Under the pieces are notes generated by a model. It searched no databases and was not told the origin of the DNA. It saw only the letters and a list, made by a program, of their open reading frames with translations. From Desulfocapsaceae bacterium (GTDB lineage: Bacteria; Desulfobacterota; Desulfobulbia; Desulfobulbales; Desulfocapsaceae): a DNA stretch of 5,596 bases. Location of the stretch: NCBI GenBank assembly GCA_029934775.1, contig JAOZLO010000040.1, forward strand, positions 7,069 through 12,664, in the 5' to 3' direction. Each line of letters starts with the position of its first letter. Position 1 is the stretch's first letter. Positions 1 to 5,596 of this stretch are shown piece by piece. Position numbers and translations under genes: made by a program.

Positions 1-1052
1 TAATATTCCTGATATGAACCATCAACAATTCCTGTGACCCACTCCTGATTGGCCAGATACCAGTCAATTGTTTTTTCTATACCTCGTTCAAAGTCCATTT
101 CAGGCTCCCAGCCAAGATGTTTTTTGATTTTCGTTGCATCAATGGCATACCGCCGATCGTGTCCCAACCTGTCTTTTACAAAGGTAATGAGAGATCTGCG
201 GGGTTCACCGGATTCCTGCAAACCGATCTTTTTGTCCAGAATATCACAGATAAGTGTAACTACTTCGATATTCTGTTTTTCGTTGTTACCGCCAATATTA
301 TAGCAATGTCCATCTCTTCCTTTTTTAACTACCTCTACAATCGCCTTACAGTGATCTTTAACATACAGCCAGTCACGAACATTCTGCCCATCACCGTATA
401 CAGGGAGTGGCTTTCCTCTCATGCTGTTATTAAAAATCAAGGGAATGAGTTTTTCAGGAAACTGATATGGCCCGTAGTTGTTTGAACAGTTGGTTATTCG
501 CACAGGCAGGCCATAAGTATGAAAGTACGCGTTTGCAAGATGATCAGAGGAAGCCTTTGAAGCAGAATAAGGCGACCTGGGATCAAAAGATGTTGTTTCA
601 GTAAAATATCCCGTCTTTCCGAGAGATCCATACACTTCATCGGTACTCACATGCAGAAAACACGGCTCTTCAATCTGCAAGTTGCTTTCGATCCAAAATT
701 TTCTGGCTGCCTCAAGTAGAGTGAAAGTCCCGACTATATTGGTTTGAATAAAAGTCGCAGGACCGGTAATCGACCTGTCAACATGAGATTCAGCAGCAAA
801 ATGAACAACAGTGTCTATCTTTTCTTCGGAAAAAACTGCATTTACAGTTGCTGCATCACAGATATCACCTTTAACAAACCGATAATTTTCTCTATCGAAA
901 ACAGACCGAAGATTTTTTAAATTACCGGCATATGTCAGTTTATCGAGATTTATTATCCGCCAGTCAGTATATTCTCGGAGTAACAGGTGGATAAAGTTGG
1001 CCCCTATAAAACCACAGCCACCCGTCACTAGAACAGTTCGTCTATTTTTCAT
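1..1052 (-). CDS. rfbB: dTDP-glucose 4,6-dehydratase, C-terminal end cut by window edge
   Basis: This enzyme converts dTDP-D-glucose to dTDP-4-keto-6-deoxy-D-glucose using tightly bound NAD+. It is the second step of the dTDP-L-rhamnose pathway for O-antigen, capsule or other surface glycans, and it acts in the cytoplasm. Reading leftward from ATG at 1052 gives 350 uninterrupted codons, and the frame is still open at base 1 (partial codon TA). The short-chain dehydrogenase (extended SDR) fold is clear. The NAD-binding motif TGGCGFIG is at residues 10-17 and AAESHVDRS at 86-94. The catalytic Thr-Asp-Glu lies in STDEVYG (T137, D138, E139), and the YxxxK pair lies in PYSASK (Y162, K166). [14 protein letters not shown] follows at 191-204. 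The end (WYLANQEWV then GSYQEY) matches the usual RmlB C-terminus, so only a few residues are missing. The SD is weak (AGAAAAG directly before ATG). Other rhamnose genes may lie downstream, off the left edge. Confidence 0.97.
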   Translation of the reverse strand, partial: MKNRRTVLVTGGCGFIGANFIHLLLREYTDWRIINLDKLTYAGNLKNLRSVFDRENYRFVKGDICDAATVNAVFSEEKIDTVVHFAAESHVDRSITGPATFIQTNIVGTFTLLEAARKFWIESNLQIEEPCFLHVSTDEVYGSLGKTGYFTETTSFDPRSPYSASKASSDHLANAYFHTYGLPVRITNCSNNYGPYQFPEKLIPLIFNNSMRGKPLPVYGDGQNVRDWLYVKDHCKAIVEVVKKGRDGHCYNIGGNNEKQNIEVVTLICDILDKKIGLQESGEPRRSLITFVKDRLGHDRRYAIDATKIKKHLGWEPEMDFERGIEKTIDWYLANQEWVTGIVDGSYQEY

Positions 1053-1093
1053 CTTTTCTGTTTTAATTTGCAATATTGTAAAAAGAACATACT

Positions 1094-1124
1094 TTATCAA
1101 GATTTTCTCTGCCTGCTTTATAAT
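1094..1124 (+). promoter_or_regulatory. candidate sigma-70 promoter for prfC
   Basis: A perfect TATAAT is at 1119-1124, with TG three bases upstream of it. The only -35-like hexamer is TTATCA at 1094-1099 (4 of 6 matches, 19-bp spacer), so the -10 box carries the prediction. Transcription would start near 1131, giving a leader of about 30 bases before the prfC ATG at 1162. On the other strand the same AT-rich stretch could hold an rfbB promoter: TTGATA read from 1100 to 1095, 17 bases, then AATATT read from 1077 to 1072. That one is weaker. Confidence 0.45.
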
Positions 1125-1161
1125 AGGTTCAATACATAAATTAAAGTCCTTTCATTCAACT

Positions 1162-2751
1162 ATGAGTAAACAACTCAATAAAGAAATAGCCAAACGAAGA
1201 ACTTTCGGCATCATCAGTCACCCCGATGCCGGAAAAACGACCCTCACCGAAAAACTGCTCCTTTTCGGTGGTGCCATAAACATGGCGGGCGCAGTCAAAT
1301 CCAGGAAAGTGGAGAGGCACGCGACAAGTGACTGGATGGCAATTGAACAGGAACGCGGTATTTCCGTTACCACTTCTGTTATGAAATTTACCTATAAAGA
1401 CTTCGAGGTAAATCTACTCGATACTCCCGGTCACCAGGATTTCTCGGAAGATACCTACAGGGTACTAACCGCCGTGGACTCCGCCATTATGGTAATTGAC
1501 AACGCAAAAGGTGTCGAAGGGCAGACAGAAAAATTAATGGAAGTATGCCGGATGCGTAACACCCCGATCATCACTTTTATCAATAAACTTGACCGTGAAG
1601 GTATGTCTCCTCTCGATATCATGGGGGAAATTGAGGAGAAACTGCAGATAGAATGCACTCCTCTGTCATGGCCGATCGGCATGGGAAAGAGGTTCAAAGG
1701 TGTGTACAACCTTTTCCACAAAACCCTGCATCTTTTCACTCCCGGGCAAGCACTCCTCAATCAGACAGGTGTGCTCATTAAAAATCTCGATGATCCGGAG
1801 GTAGATACATTACTGGGTACCCAGGCTACGGCAGAATTGCGAGAGGATATCGAGCTTCTTGAAGGAGCAGCCAATCCTTTCGAATACAACCACTATCTCA
1901 ATGCAAGTCAGACTCCGGTGTTTTTTGGCAGCGCCATAAATAATTTTGGAGTTCAGGAAATGCTTGACGCTTTTGTAGAGATGGCTCCTTCCCCGGGGGT
2001 ACGACAGGCTGTTACCAGGGAAATTGATCCGAAAGAAGAAGCTTTTTCTGGTTTTGTTTTTAAAATCCAGGCGAATATGAATCCAGCCCATCGTGACCGC
2101 ATTGCTTTTTTTCGTATCTGTTCCGGTAAATTCACCCGTGGCATGAAAGTCAGACATCATCGTCTCGGAAAAGACATAACTCTTTCCAACGCCACCATAT
2201 TCATGGCTCAGGAAAGAGAAAATGTCGAAGAGGCATGGCCGGGTGATATAATAGGATTACACAATCACGGTACCATTAAGATAGGTGATACTTTTACTCA
2301 AAAAGAAGAAATAAAATTCACTGGTATTCCAAATTTTGCTCCAGAACATTTTCGTCGCGTACTGCTTAAAAACCCATTAAAAATGAAACAGTTACAGAAA
2401 GGGTTACTCCAACTGGCAGAGGAAGGTGCTATTCAGGTCTTCCGGCCGCTTATCGGCGCGGACTATATTATGGGAGCAGTAGGTGTTCTGCAGTTTGAGG
2501 TGACAATGGCACGCCTGAAAAATGAATATGGTGTGGATGCTGTTTACGAAGGAGTGAATTACCATGCCGCACGCTGGGTACACAGTGATGACAAGAAGAC
2601 AATGGAAGAATTTGAACAAAAAAACCAGGTTTCTCTAGCCAGAGATTCTGAGGGATTTTTAACCCATCTGGCTGAAAGTGAATGGATGCTTAACTTTTTT
2701 ATGGAAAAGTGGCCGGCAATATTTTTTGAAAAAACCCGAGAAAATCTCTAA
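1162..2751 (+). CDS. prfC: peptide chain release factor 3 (RF3)
   Basis: RF3 is a translational GTPase. It removes RF1/RF2 from the ribosome after peptide release and contributes to quality control after mistranslation. The protein starts [20 protein letters not shown] and is 529 aa long, the same length as E. coli RF3. GTPase motifs are in order: G1 SHPDAGKTT (19-27), switch I/G2 around [10 protein letters not shown] (65-74), G3 DTPGHQDF (87-94), G4 NKLDRE (141-146) and a G5-like GSAINNFG (256-263). Domain II (about 295-385) and the RF3-specific C-terminal domain III (for example [21 protein letters not shown], about 427-447) follow. I chose ATG 1162 because family homology begins there. An in-frame ATG at 997 would add 55 unrelated residues and overlap rfbB. 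No strong SD is visible. The gene stands alone: it is divergent from rfbB and convergent with the DUF134 gene 37 bases downstream. Confidence 0.97.
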   Translation: MSKQLNKEIAKRRTFGIISHPDAGKTTLTEKLLLFGGAINMAGAVKSRKVERHATSDWMAIEQERGISVTTSVMKFTYKDFEVNLLDTPGHQDFSEDTYRVLTAVDSAIMVIDNAKGVEGQTEKLMEVCRMRNTPIITFINKLDREGMSPLDIMGEIEEKLQIECTPLSWPIGMGKRFKGVYNLFHKTLHLFTPGQALLNQTGVLIKNLDDPEVDTLLGTQATAELREDIELLEGAANPFEYNHYLNASQTPVFFGSAINNFGVQEMLDAFVEMAPSPGVRQAVTREIDPKEEAFSGFVFKIQANMNPAHRDRIAFFRICSGKFTRGMKVRHHRLGKDITLSNATIFMAQERENVEEAWPGDIIGLHNHGTIKIGDTFTQKEEIKFTGIPNFAPEHFRRVLLKNPLKMKQLQKGLLQLAEEGAIQVFRPLIGADYIMGAVGVLQFEVTMARLKNEYGVDAVYEGVNYHAARWVHSDDKKTMEEFEQKNQVSLARDSEGFLTHLAESEWMLNFFMEKWPAIFFEKTRENL

Positions 2752-2788
2752 AAAAACGACAAAACTCAAGGTTTGATATCAAAAGATT

Positions 2789-3073
2789 TTATTTTTCATC
2801 AACAAAAACCAGGGCATATCCCTCTGTTAATGCCTGTGCACTCTTTTTCCGGGCAATAGTAATAATACGCTGAATAGTTCCCCTGGATACTCCCATACTC
2901 TGCCCGGCTTCCTCCTGGGTCATCCCCTCACTGTCACACAATCGGAGTGCTTCCAGTTCATCTCGATGCAAAGAAATCTGTTTGAGTTCAGTTAGTGGCG
3001 TGCCTGTAGGTTTAAAAGCACGACCACAAAAATTCCCTTCACATCTTCTCTGTTTTTTTGGTCTAGGTGACAT
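2789..3073 (-). CDS. DUF134 / UPF0251 family HTH protein
   Basis: This is a 94-aa protein beginning MSPRPKKQRRCEGNFCGRAF. The opening PRPKK followed by cysteines (C11, C16), then EALRLCDSEGMTQEEAGQSM and GVSRGTIQRI (about 41-70), is the pattern of the DUF134 (UPF0251) family. The second half is a sigma-70 region 4-like helix-turn-helix (about 50-75), with a basic stretch ARKK just after it. The family is presumed to bind DNA, and some members sit next to or are fused to iron-molybdenum-cofactor (NifX/NifB-like) domains, but no such partner is in this window. The role is unknown. The two cysteines could bind a metal or cluster, which is an inference. I prefer ATG at 3073. A TTG at 3082 would add three residues but sits inside the palindrome ACCATTATGGT (3082-3092). 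The SD is weak (GAAAG). The gene converges with prfC. Confidence 0.88.
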   Translation of the reverse strand: MSPRPKKQRRCEGNFCGRAFKPTGTPLTELKQISLHRDELEALRLCDSEGMTQEEAGQSMGVSRGTIQRIITIARKKSAQALTEGYALVFVDEK

Positions 3074-3081
3074 AACTTTCA

Positions 3082-3264
3082 ACCATTATGGTGACTGTTC
3101 AGCCGCACGCCATCTTGGGACGACCAGACCGCCTCACATAGGCACAAGTTTGTTGGTTTGTTCACAGTATGGGACACGTCTGAATAACAGCGAAGCAGTG
3201 TCATACAGTCCTGTGGTCAGCCGATTTCAGGGTACGACCTGAACAGTTTTACCCATTATGGGTA
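3082..3264. repeat. intergenic segment bounded by inverted, palindromic ends
   Basis: The two ends mirror each other. On the left, ACCATTATGGT (3082-3092) is followed by ACTGTTCAG (3094-3102). On the right, CTGAACAGT (3239-3247) is followed by TACCCATTATGGGTA (3250-3264). The 9-bp arms ACTGTTCAG/CTGAACAGT are perfect inverted repeats. The outer CCATTATGG cores are each palindromic around a central T. Inside is an imperfect hairpin: CACAG (3163-3167) pairs with CTGTG (3211-3215), and TATG plus ACAC (3168-3177, two-base bulge) pair with GTGTCATA (3198-3205). No coding potential is evident. Possible explanations are a non-autonomous mobile element or IS remnant, or a regulated, structured leader for the DUF134 gene whose ATG lies 9 bases beyond the left end. 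The repeats are visible directly; their function is inference. Confidence 0.55.
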
Positions 3265-3509
3265 TAAAAAATGTGCCTGCCCAAATTCCCTCCATACGGC
3301 AACTCCCGTGCATATGCACATTAGCCTCGATTGCAACCATTGTCAAGAAAGTAAAATCCCTTGCACTCAGGATGAAAAAATATTTAAACTCAAGGAATCT
3401 GCAGTCACAGCAAACAAGAACAGCCAGTGGACTGATTTTTAAAATACTCTCCTCAGTTCAAAGTCGGAGTTTATGGTCTGGCTGCATAAGGGTGCTCATC
3501 TCTTCCTTT
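3265..3509. other. non-coding stretch without a credible gene
   Basis: No frame here shows family resemblance or a sensible ribosome binding site. It contains a 12-bp palindrome, GTGCATATGCAC (3308-3319), and a wide inverted repeat, CAGCCAG (3421-3427) with CTGGCTG (3478-3484). Enclosed in the latter are the smaller complementary pieces ACTGA/TCAGT and CTCC/GGAG. A seven-T run follows at 3507-3513, so a short structured rightward RNA is conceivable, but the hairpin is not adjacent to the T-run and I do not call a terminator. Confidence 0.4.
3308..3346 (-). promoter_or_regulatory. candidate leftward promoter with overlapping palindrome
   Basis: Read on the minus strand, a consensus TTGACA spans 3346-3341. 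A 17-base spacer and TAATGT (3323-3318, 3 of 6 matches to TATAAT) follow. The palindrome GTGCATATGCAC (3308-3319) covers the expected start point near 3311 and touches the -10, as an operator would. Transcription from here would run through the inverted-repeat segment 3264-3082 into the DUF134 gene, giving a leader of roughly 235 bases. The -35 is perfect and the -10 poor, so this is tentative. Confidence 0.3.
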
Positions 3510-3547
3510 TTTTGACAGGGTTACAATATTTTGACAGGGTTACAATA
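3510..3547 (+). repeat. perfect 19-bp tandem direct repeat
   Basis: TTTTGACAGGGTTACAATA occurs twice head to tail, at 3510-3528 and 3529-3547, with no mismatch. Each copy carries a consensus -35 box (TTGACA) and a -10-like TACAAT only four bases later, too close to work as one promoter. It lies about 75 bases upstream of the DUF4390 gene. It may be a duplicated promoter element or regulator site, or a recent slippage duplication. Confidence 0.85.
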
Positions 3548-3560
3548 ATAAGGTACTAAT
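3531..3560 (+). promoter_or_regulatory. candidate promoter for the DUF4390-kinase operon
   Basis: TTGACA of the second tandem-repeat copy (3531-3536) is followed after 18 bases by ACTAAT (3555-3560, 4 of 6 matches to TATAAT). Transcription would begin near 3567, about 55 bases before the ATG at 3623. The first TTGACA (3512-3517) has no suitable -10 at 16-18 bases. The -35 is perfect and the -10 mediocre. Confidence 0.35.
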
Positions 3561-3622
3561 CAGGTGAATTACAGCAATCTGCACTGGTAAAGGAATCACA
3601 TCGGGCTTCTTTCTTTTTTCGA

Positions 3623-4234
3623 ATGGATGAAGCTATTTTTTACATACAATTGATTATGTCTTCCAACACTCTGATAATTCTCTCTCTTTTCTCATTACTT
3701 ACGTTTTTATCAACATTCATCAACGCTGAACCTGCACCAGAACGAATAGTTACTGTCGAGGAACTAACAGCTACAACCTCAGCAAAACACCTTATTCTCT
3801 TTGCAACTCTTAAAAACAGTTTTACATCTGAGATGATTGAAATACTCGACAGCGGTATTCCATTGCATTTCACTTTCTATATTGAACTGTACAAGATTGC
3901 AGAGAATGTACCGGATGAGCAGGTCACTGCACTTATACTGAAACACACTATGATATTCGACACTCTCAAAGAGAATTATAAGGTTACCCTTGAAGAGGAG
4001 AATAATAAAACACATTCTTTCCAGTCCCTGCTTGAAGCCCAAAAAATAATAAATGAGATTAATGGAATAGAGGTAATAGAGCTCTCACAACTGATTCCAG
4101 ACAACCTCTACAAAATAAAAATACGGGCAGAACTCTACCGAAAAACACTTCCCATGAGTCTGCATAACATACTTCCCTTTTTCTCCTGGTGGGATGTAAA
4201 AACCGGCTGGCATACTATCGAATTCAAGTATTAA
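3623..4234 (+). CDS. exported DUF4390 domain protein
   Basis: This is a 203-aa protein of unknown biochemical function. After a hydrophobic N-terminal segment (LIILSLFSLLTFLSTFINA, about residues 17-35, a likely signal peptide with cleavage after NA), the rest fits DUF4390. It includes LKNSFTSEMIEILDSGIPLH (62-81), then FTFYIELYKI, a central SFQSLLEAQKIINEI, and a C-terminal IRAELYRKTLPMSLHNILPF ending in a tryptophan-rich WW...W stretch. In many proteobacteria such a gene directly precedes an NtrY-like kinase, as here, so an envelope-sensing partnership is likely; that is inferred from context. The start is uncertain. ATG 3623 is the longest choice, while ATG 3656 (MSSNTLII) gives a more normal signal peptide length, and neither has a clear SD. 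The stop codon TAA (4232-4234) lies within the left end of the long palindrome 4231-4395. Confidence 0.8.
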   Translation: MDEAIFYIQLIMSSNTLIILSLFSLLTFLSTFINAEPAPERIVTVEELTATTSAKHLILFATLKNSFTSEMIEILDSGIPLHFTFYIELYKIAENVPDEQVTALILKHTMIFDTLKENYKVTLEEENNKTHSFQSLLEAQKIINEINGIEVIELSQLIPDNLYKIKIRAELYRKTLPMSLHNILPFFSWWDVKTGWHTIEFKY

Positions 4235-4395
4235 GGGCTCGCGCAAAAACAACTTCACATTTTAAGCGCCGATGCATCCTGCCTGGAGGCGTTGCAAAAA
4301 CTCGGAATATGCCTGATATTCCTGCTTTTTCGCGCCTTGCCAGGAAGGTGCCTCAACACTTAAAATTTGCAAATTTATTTTTATGCAAACCCTAA
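4231..4395. repeat. long imperfect palindrome (MITE-like or REP-like element)
   Basis: Almost the whole gap between the DUF4390 and kinase genes is one inverted repeat centred near 4313. The left end TTAAGGG (4231-4237) mirrors the right end CCCTAA (4390-4395). ATTTTAAG (4259-4266) mirrors CTTAAAAT (4358-4365). A CCTGG block near 4281 mirrors CCAGG at 4340-4344. The apex is GGAATAT (4304-4310), loop GCCTG, ATATTCC (4316-4322). The arms are about 80 bases with few gaps. About ten of the mismatches would be G-U pairs in a minus-strand RNA, against about three in a plus-strand RNA. There is no transposase and no obvious target-site duplication. The element has no convincing ORF. A miniature transposable element or dispersed intergenic repeat is the best reading, and its copy number cannot be judged here. 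Confidence 0.8.
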
Positions 4396-4397
4396 GG
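4394..4397 (+). promoter_or_regulatory. ribosome binding site of the sensor kinase gene
   Basis: AAGG lies four bases before ATG 4402 and is the only SD-like sequence nearby. It favours this ATG over the in-frame ATG at 4411, where the spacing would be 13. The first two bases (4394-4395) are the end of the long palindrome, so the element forms part of the translation start region. Confidence 0.5.
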
Positions 4398-4401
4398 TAG
4401 A

Positions 4402-5596
4402 ATGACTGAGATGGAACAGATTCCTTCCGGAAGTGAAGCAAGCGACAAACAGCATGACATAACCAGGCAACGACGCCAGAAACGCAGATTAGTCAGGCGT
4501 GCAATATTCTTTTGCATTCTTCTTATCCCCTTTTTTATCTGGCTCCAAAGTGTATTACTAAAGGAAGAGTTTGCACTGCCTTTCGATAATAATATTCTCA
4601 TATTTGCACTGATTAATGTAAATGTTCTCCTTGTCCTGTTTGTGCTCTTTCTTGTACTCAGAAATCTTGCTGAGCTTCTTTTTGAAAGAAGGATCAACAA
4701 ACTGGGCAGTACACTCAAAACCAAACTCATCGCCTCCTTTCTCTCACTGACTCTCATTCCCACTATCCTTCTCTTCTTTGTTGCCTTGCAGTTTGTATCA
4801 ACCAGTATGGATTACTGGTTTAATGATAATATTGAAGATTCCCTGACAGAATCACTCAAACTGGCTCAATCACTTCTCCATGACAAAGAGGAGCAGGTGA
4901 CCCTGATGAGTAAGGGCATAGCAGAGCGTCTCAAAAAACTGGACATATCATCCTATACGGCTGAAACTATAACTGTAACCCTTGAAAATATCTTCAGTTT
5001 CAATACTATAAACGGCCCGGACAGCCTCACTCTCATAACCAACGATAAAAACCTGGAGATTGCCGTTCGCGGCCCGCTTCTTCGCAACATTATCCTGCCC
5101 AAAACCCCGACGAGCCTGATCCAGCGTATTCGTGAAGAACACAGCAGGGAAACAATCATCCAGGAAATGCAACAGGGTGATCTCGTGAGCTGCGTTGCCG
5201 AAATCCAAATTGGCAACAAACAGCTCGGCAAGGCCATCCTGGTAACCTCTCTGCTTTTGAAAAAAGAACAACTTGCCCGGATGACAACTATTTCCCAGGG
5301 CATTGAGGGATATCGACAACTCAAACATTTCAAAGAGCCATTCAAATTCTGGTTGTTGATTATTCTTCTCATCGTCACTCTGCTGGTCATTTTTGCAGCT
5401 ATCTGGTTTGGTCTCTACATATCCCGCGGTATAACAGAACCATTGGAGAAACTGGTCCTGGCGACACATCGGGTAGCAGAGGGAGATCTGGAATTTGAAA
5501 TGGAACGAGAATCAAATGATGAGCTGGGCCTTCTGGTGGACTCTTTTAACAAAATGACAATAAACCTGAACTCGAGCAATAAAAGCCTCGCTGAAA
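4402..5596 (+). CDS. NtrY-like membrane sensor histidine kinase, N-terminal part
   Basis: The frame stays open from ATG 4402 to the right edge (398 codons plus one base), so the PAS, HisKA and ATPase domains expected of this family lie outside the window. Visible parts in order: a basic cytoplasmic start (TRQRRQKRRLVRR, 21-33), TM1 (about 34-52), TM2 (about 64-87), TM3 (about 108-132), a periplasmic sensor region (about 133-315), TM4 (about 316-340), and a HAMP domain (about 341-392). The HAMP shows SRGITEPLEKL, EGDLEFE, DELGLLVDSFNKM. Several TM segments followed by an extracytoplasmic loop and HAMP is the NtrY layout. The kinase would autophosphorylate on His and pass phosphate to a response regulator, often an NtrX-type sigma-54 activator encoded next door. 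The signal is unknown. It is likely cotranscribed with the DUF4390 gene 167 bases upstream, with the long palindrome between them. Calling it NtrY itself would be too specific. Confidence 0.85.
   Translation, partial: MTEMEQIPSGSEASDKQHDITRQRRQKRRLVRRAIFFCILLIPFFIWLQSVLLKEEFALPFDNNILIFALINVNVLLVLFVLFLVLRNLAELLFERRINKLGSTLKTKLIASFLSLTLIPTILLFFVALQFVSTSMDYWFNDNIEDSLTESLKLAQSLLHDKEEQVTLMSKGIAERLKKLDISSYTAETITVTLENIFSFNTINGPDSLTLITNDKNLEIAVRGPLLRNIILPKTPTSLIQRIREEHSRETIIQEMQQGDLVSCVAEIQIGNKQLGKAILVTSLLLKKEQLARMTTISQGIEGYRQLKHFKEPFKFWLLIILLIVTLLVIFAAIWFGLYISRGITEPLEKLVLATHRVAEGDLEFEMERESNDELGLLVDSFNKMTINLNSSNKSLAE

Noticed and set aside
997..1161. N-terminal extension of prfC from ATG 997
   Set aside because: The extra 55 residues resemble nothing in RF3 and would overlap the rfbB start. 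The family's N-terminus begins exactly at ATG 1162, giving the normal 529 aa.
1484..1492. Third copy of CCATTATGG, inside prfC
   Set aside because: It encodes part of the ordinary Ala-Ile-Met-Val of RF3 and lacks the flanking TGAACAG, so it is probably coincidence.
2752..2788. Bidirectional terminator between prfC and the DUF134 gene
   Set aside because: Only the AT-only-type dyad TTTGATATCAAA (2772-2783, no room for a loop) and a four-pair AAAC/GTTT stem are present. Neither makes a convincing intrinsic terminator.
2982..3242. 86-codon rightward open frame
   Set aside because: Its first third is the reverse strand of the DUF134 gene and the rest crosses the inverted-repeat segment, with no recognisable domain.
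3258..3515. 85-codon rightward open frame
   Set aside because: It has no ribosome binding site, low-complexity composition, no family resemblance, and covers palindromic non-coding structure.
3082..3622. CRISPR array, tRNA or known riboswitch in the gene-free interval
   Set aside because: There are only two tandem 19-bp units with no spacers, no cloverleaf-like or TTCGA motifs, and no riboswitch core that I recognise.
4189..4395. 68-codon rightward open frame across the DUF4390 gene end
   Set aside because: It is formed by the out-of-frame gene end and the long palindrome, so it is not a credible gene.
4948..5469. Long leftward open frames opposite the kinase gene
   Set aside because: They are antisense shadows of the kinase coding sequence, whose own frame gives clear membrane segments and a HAMP domain.

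Overview
The window looks like chromosomal DNA from a Gram-negative proteobacterium of moderate GC content. The best guess is a sulfate-reducer-type deltaproteobacterium (Desulfobacterota, perhaps Desulfobulbales or Desulfobacterales). That guess rests on three things: a DUF4390 lipoprotein-like/exported protein directly followed by an NtrY-type sensor kinase, a short DUF134 (UPF0251) HTH protein, and long palindromic intergenic repeats. None of these fixes the taxon, so the assignment is an inference.

Layout from left to right. (1) Positions 1-1052, minus strand: dTDP-glucose 4,6-dehydratase (rfbB/rmlB), complete except for the last residues and the stop, which lie beyond the left edge. (2) Positions 1053-1161: a divergent intergenic region with a good -10 box for prfC. 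(3) Positions 1162-2751, plus strand: a full-length peptide chain release factor 3 (prfC), 529 aa. (4) Positions 2789-3073, minus strand: a 94-aa DUF134 HTH protein convergent with prfC. (5) Positions 3074-3622: about 550 bases with no credible gene but much structure. It holds an inverted-repeat-bounded segment (3082-3264) whose two ends are themselves palindromes, a candidate leftward promoter with a 12-bp palindrome at its start point, and a perfect 19-bp tandem repeat carrying TTGACA boxes. (6) Positions 3623-4234, plus strand: an exported DUF4390 protein. (7) Positions 4231-4395: a roughly 165-bp near-perfect long palindrome (MITE-like or REP-like) that fills the whole gap between two genes. 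It contains the stop codon of the first gene and part of the ribosome binding site of the second. (8) Positions 4402-5596, plus strand: the N-terminal 398 residues of an NtrY-like membrane sensor histidine kinase (four membrane segments, periplasmic sensor region, HAMP), cut by the right edge before the kinase core.

The genes fall into unrelated functional units. rfbB makes a nucleotide-sugar precursor for surface polysaccharide, and prfC recycles release factors during translation termination. The DUF4390 and NtrY-like genes look like a two-gene envelope-sensing operon, with a response regulator probably following outside the window. I see no recognisable new multi-gene system. The most unusual material is non-coding: the long palindrome between the DUF4390 and kinase genes, and the inverted-repeat segment in front of the DUF134 gene. 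All folds, promoters and alignments here were made by eye.
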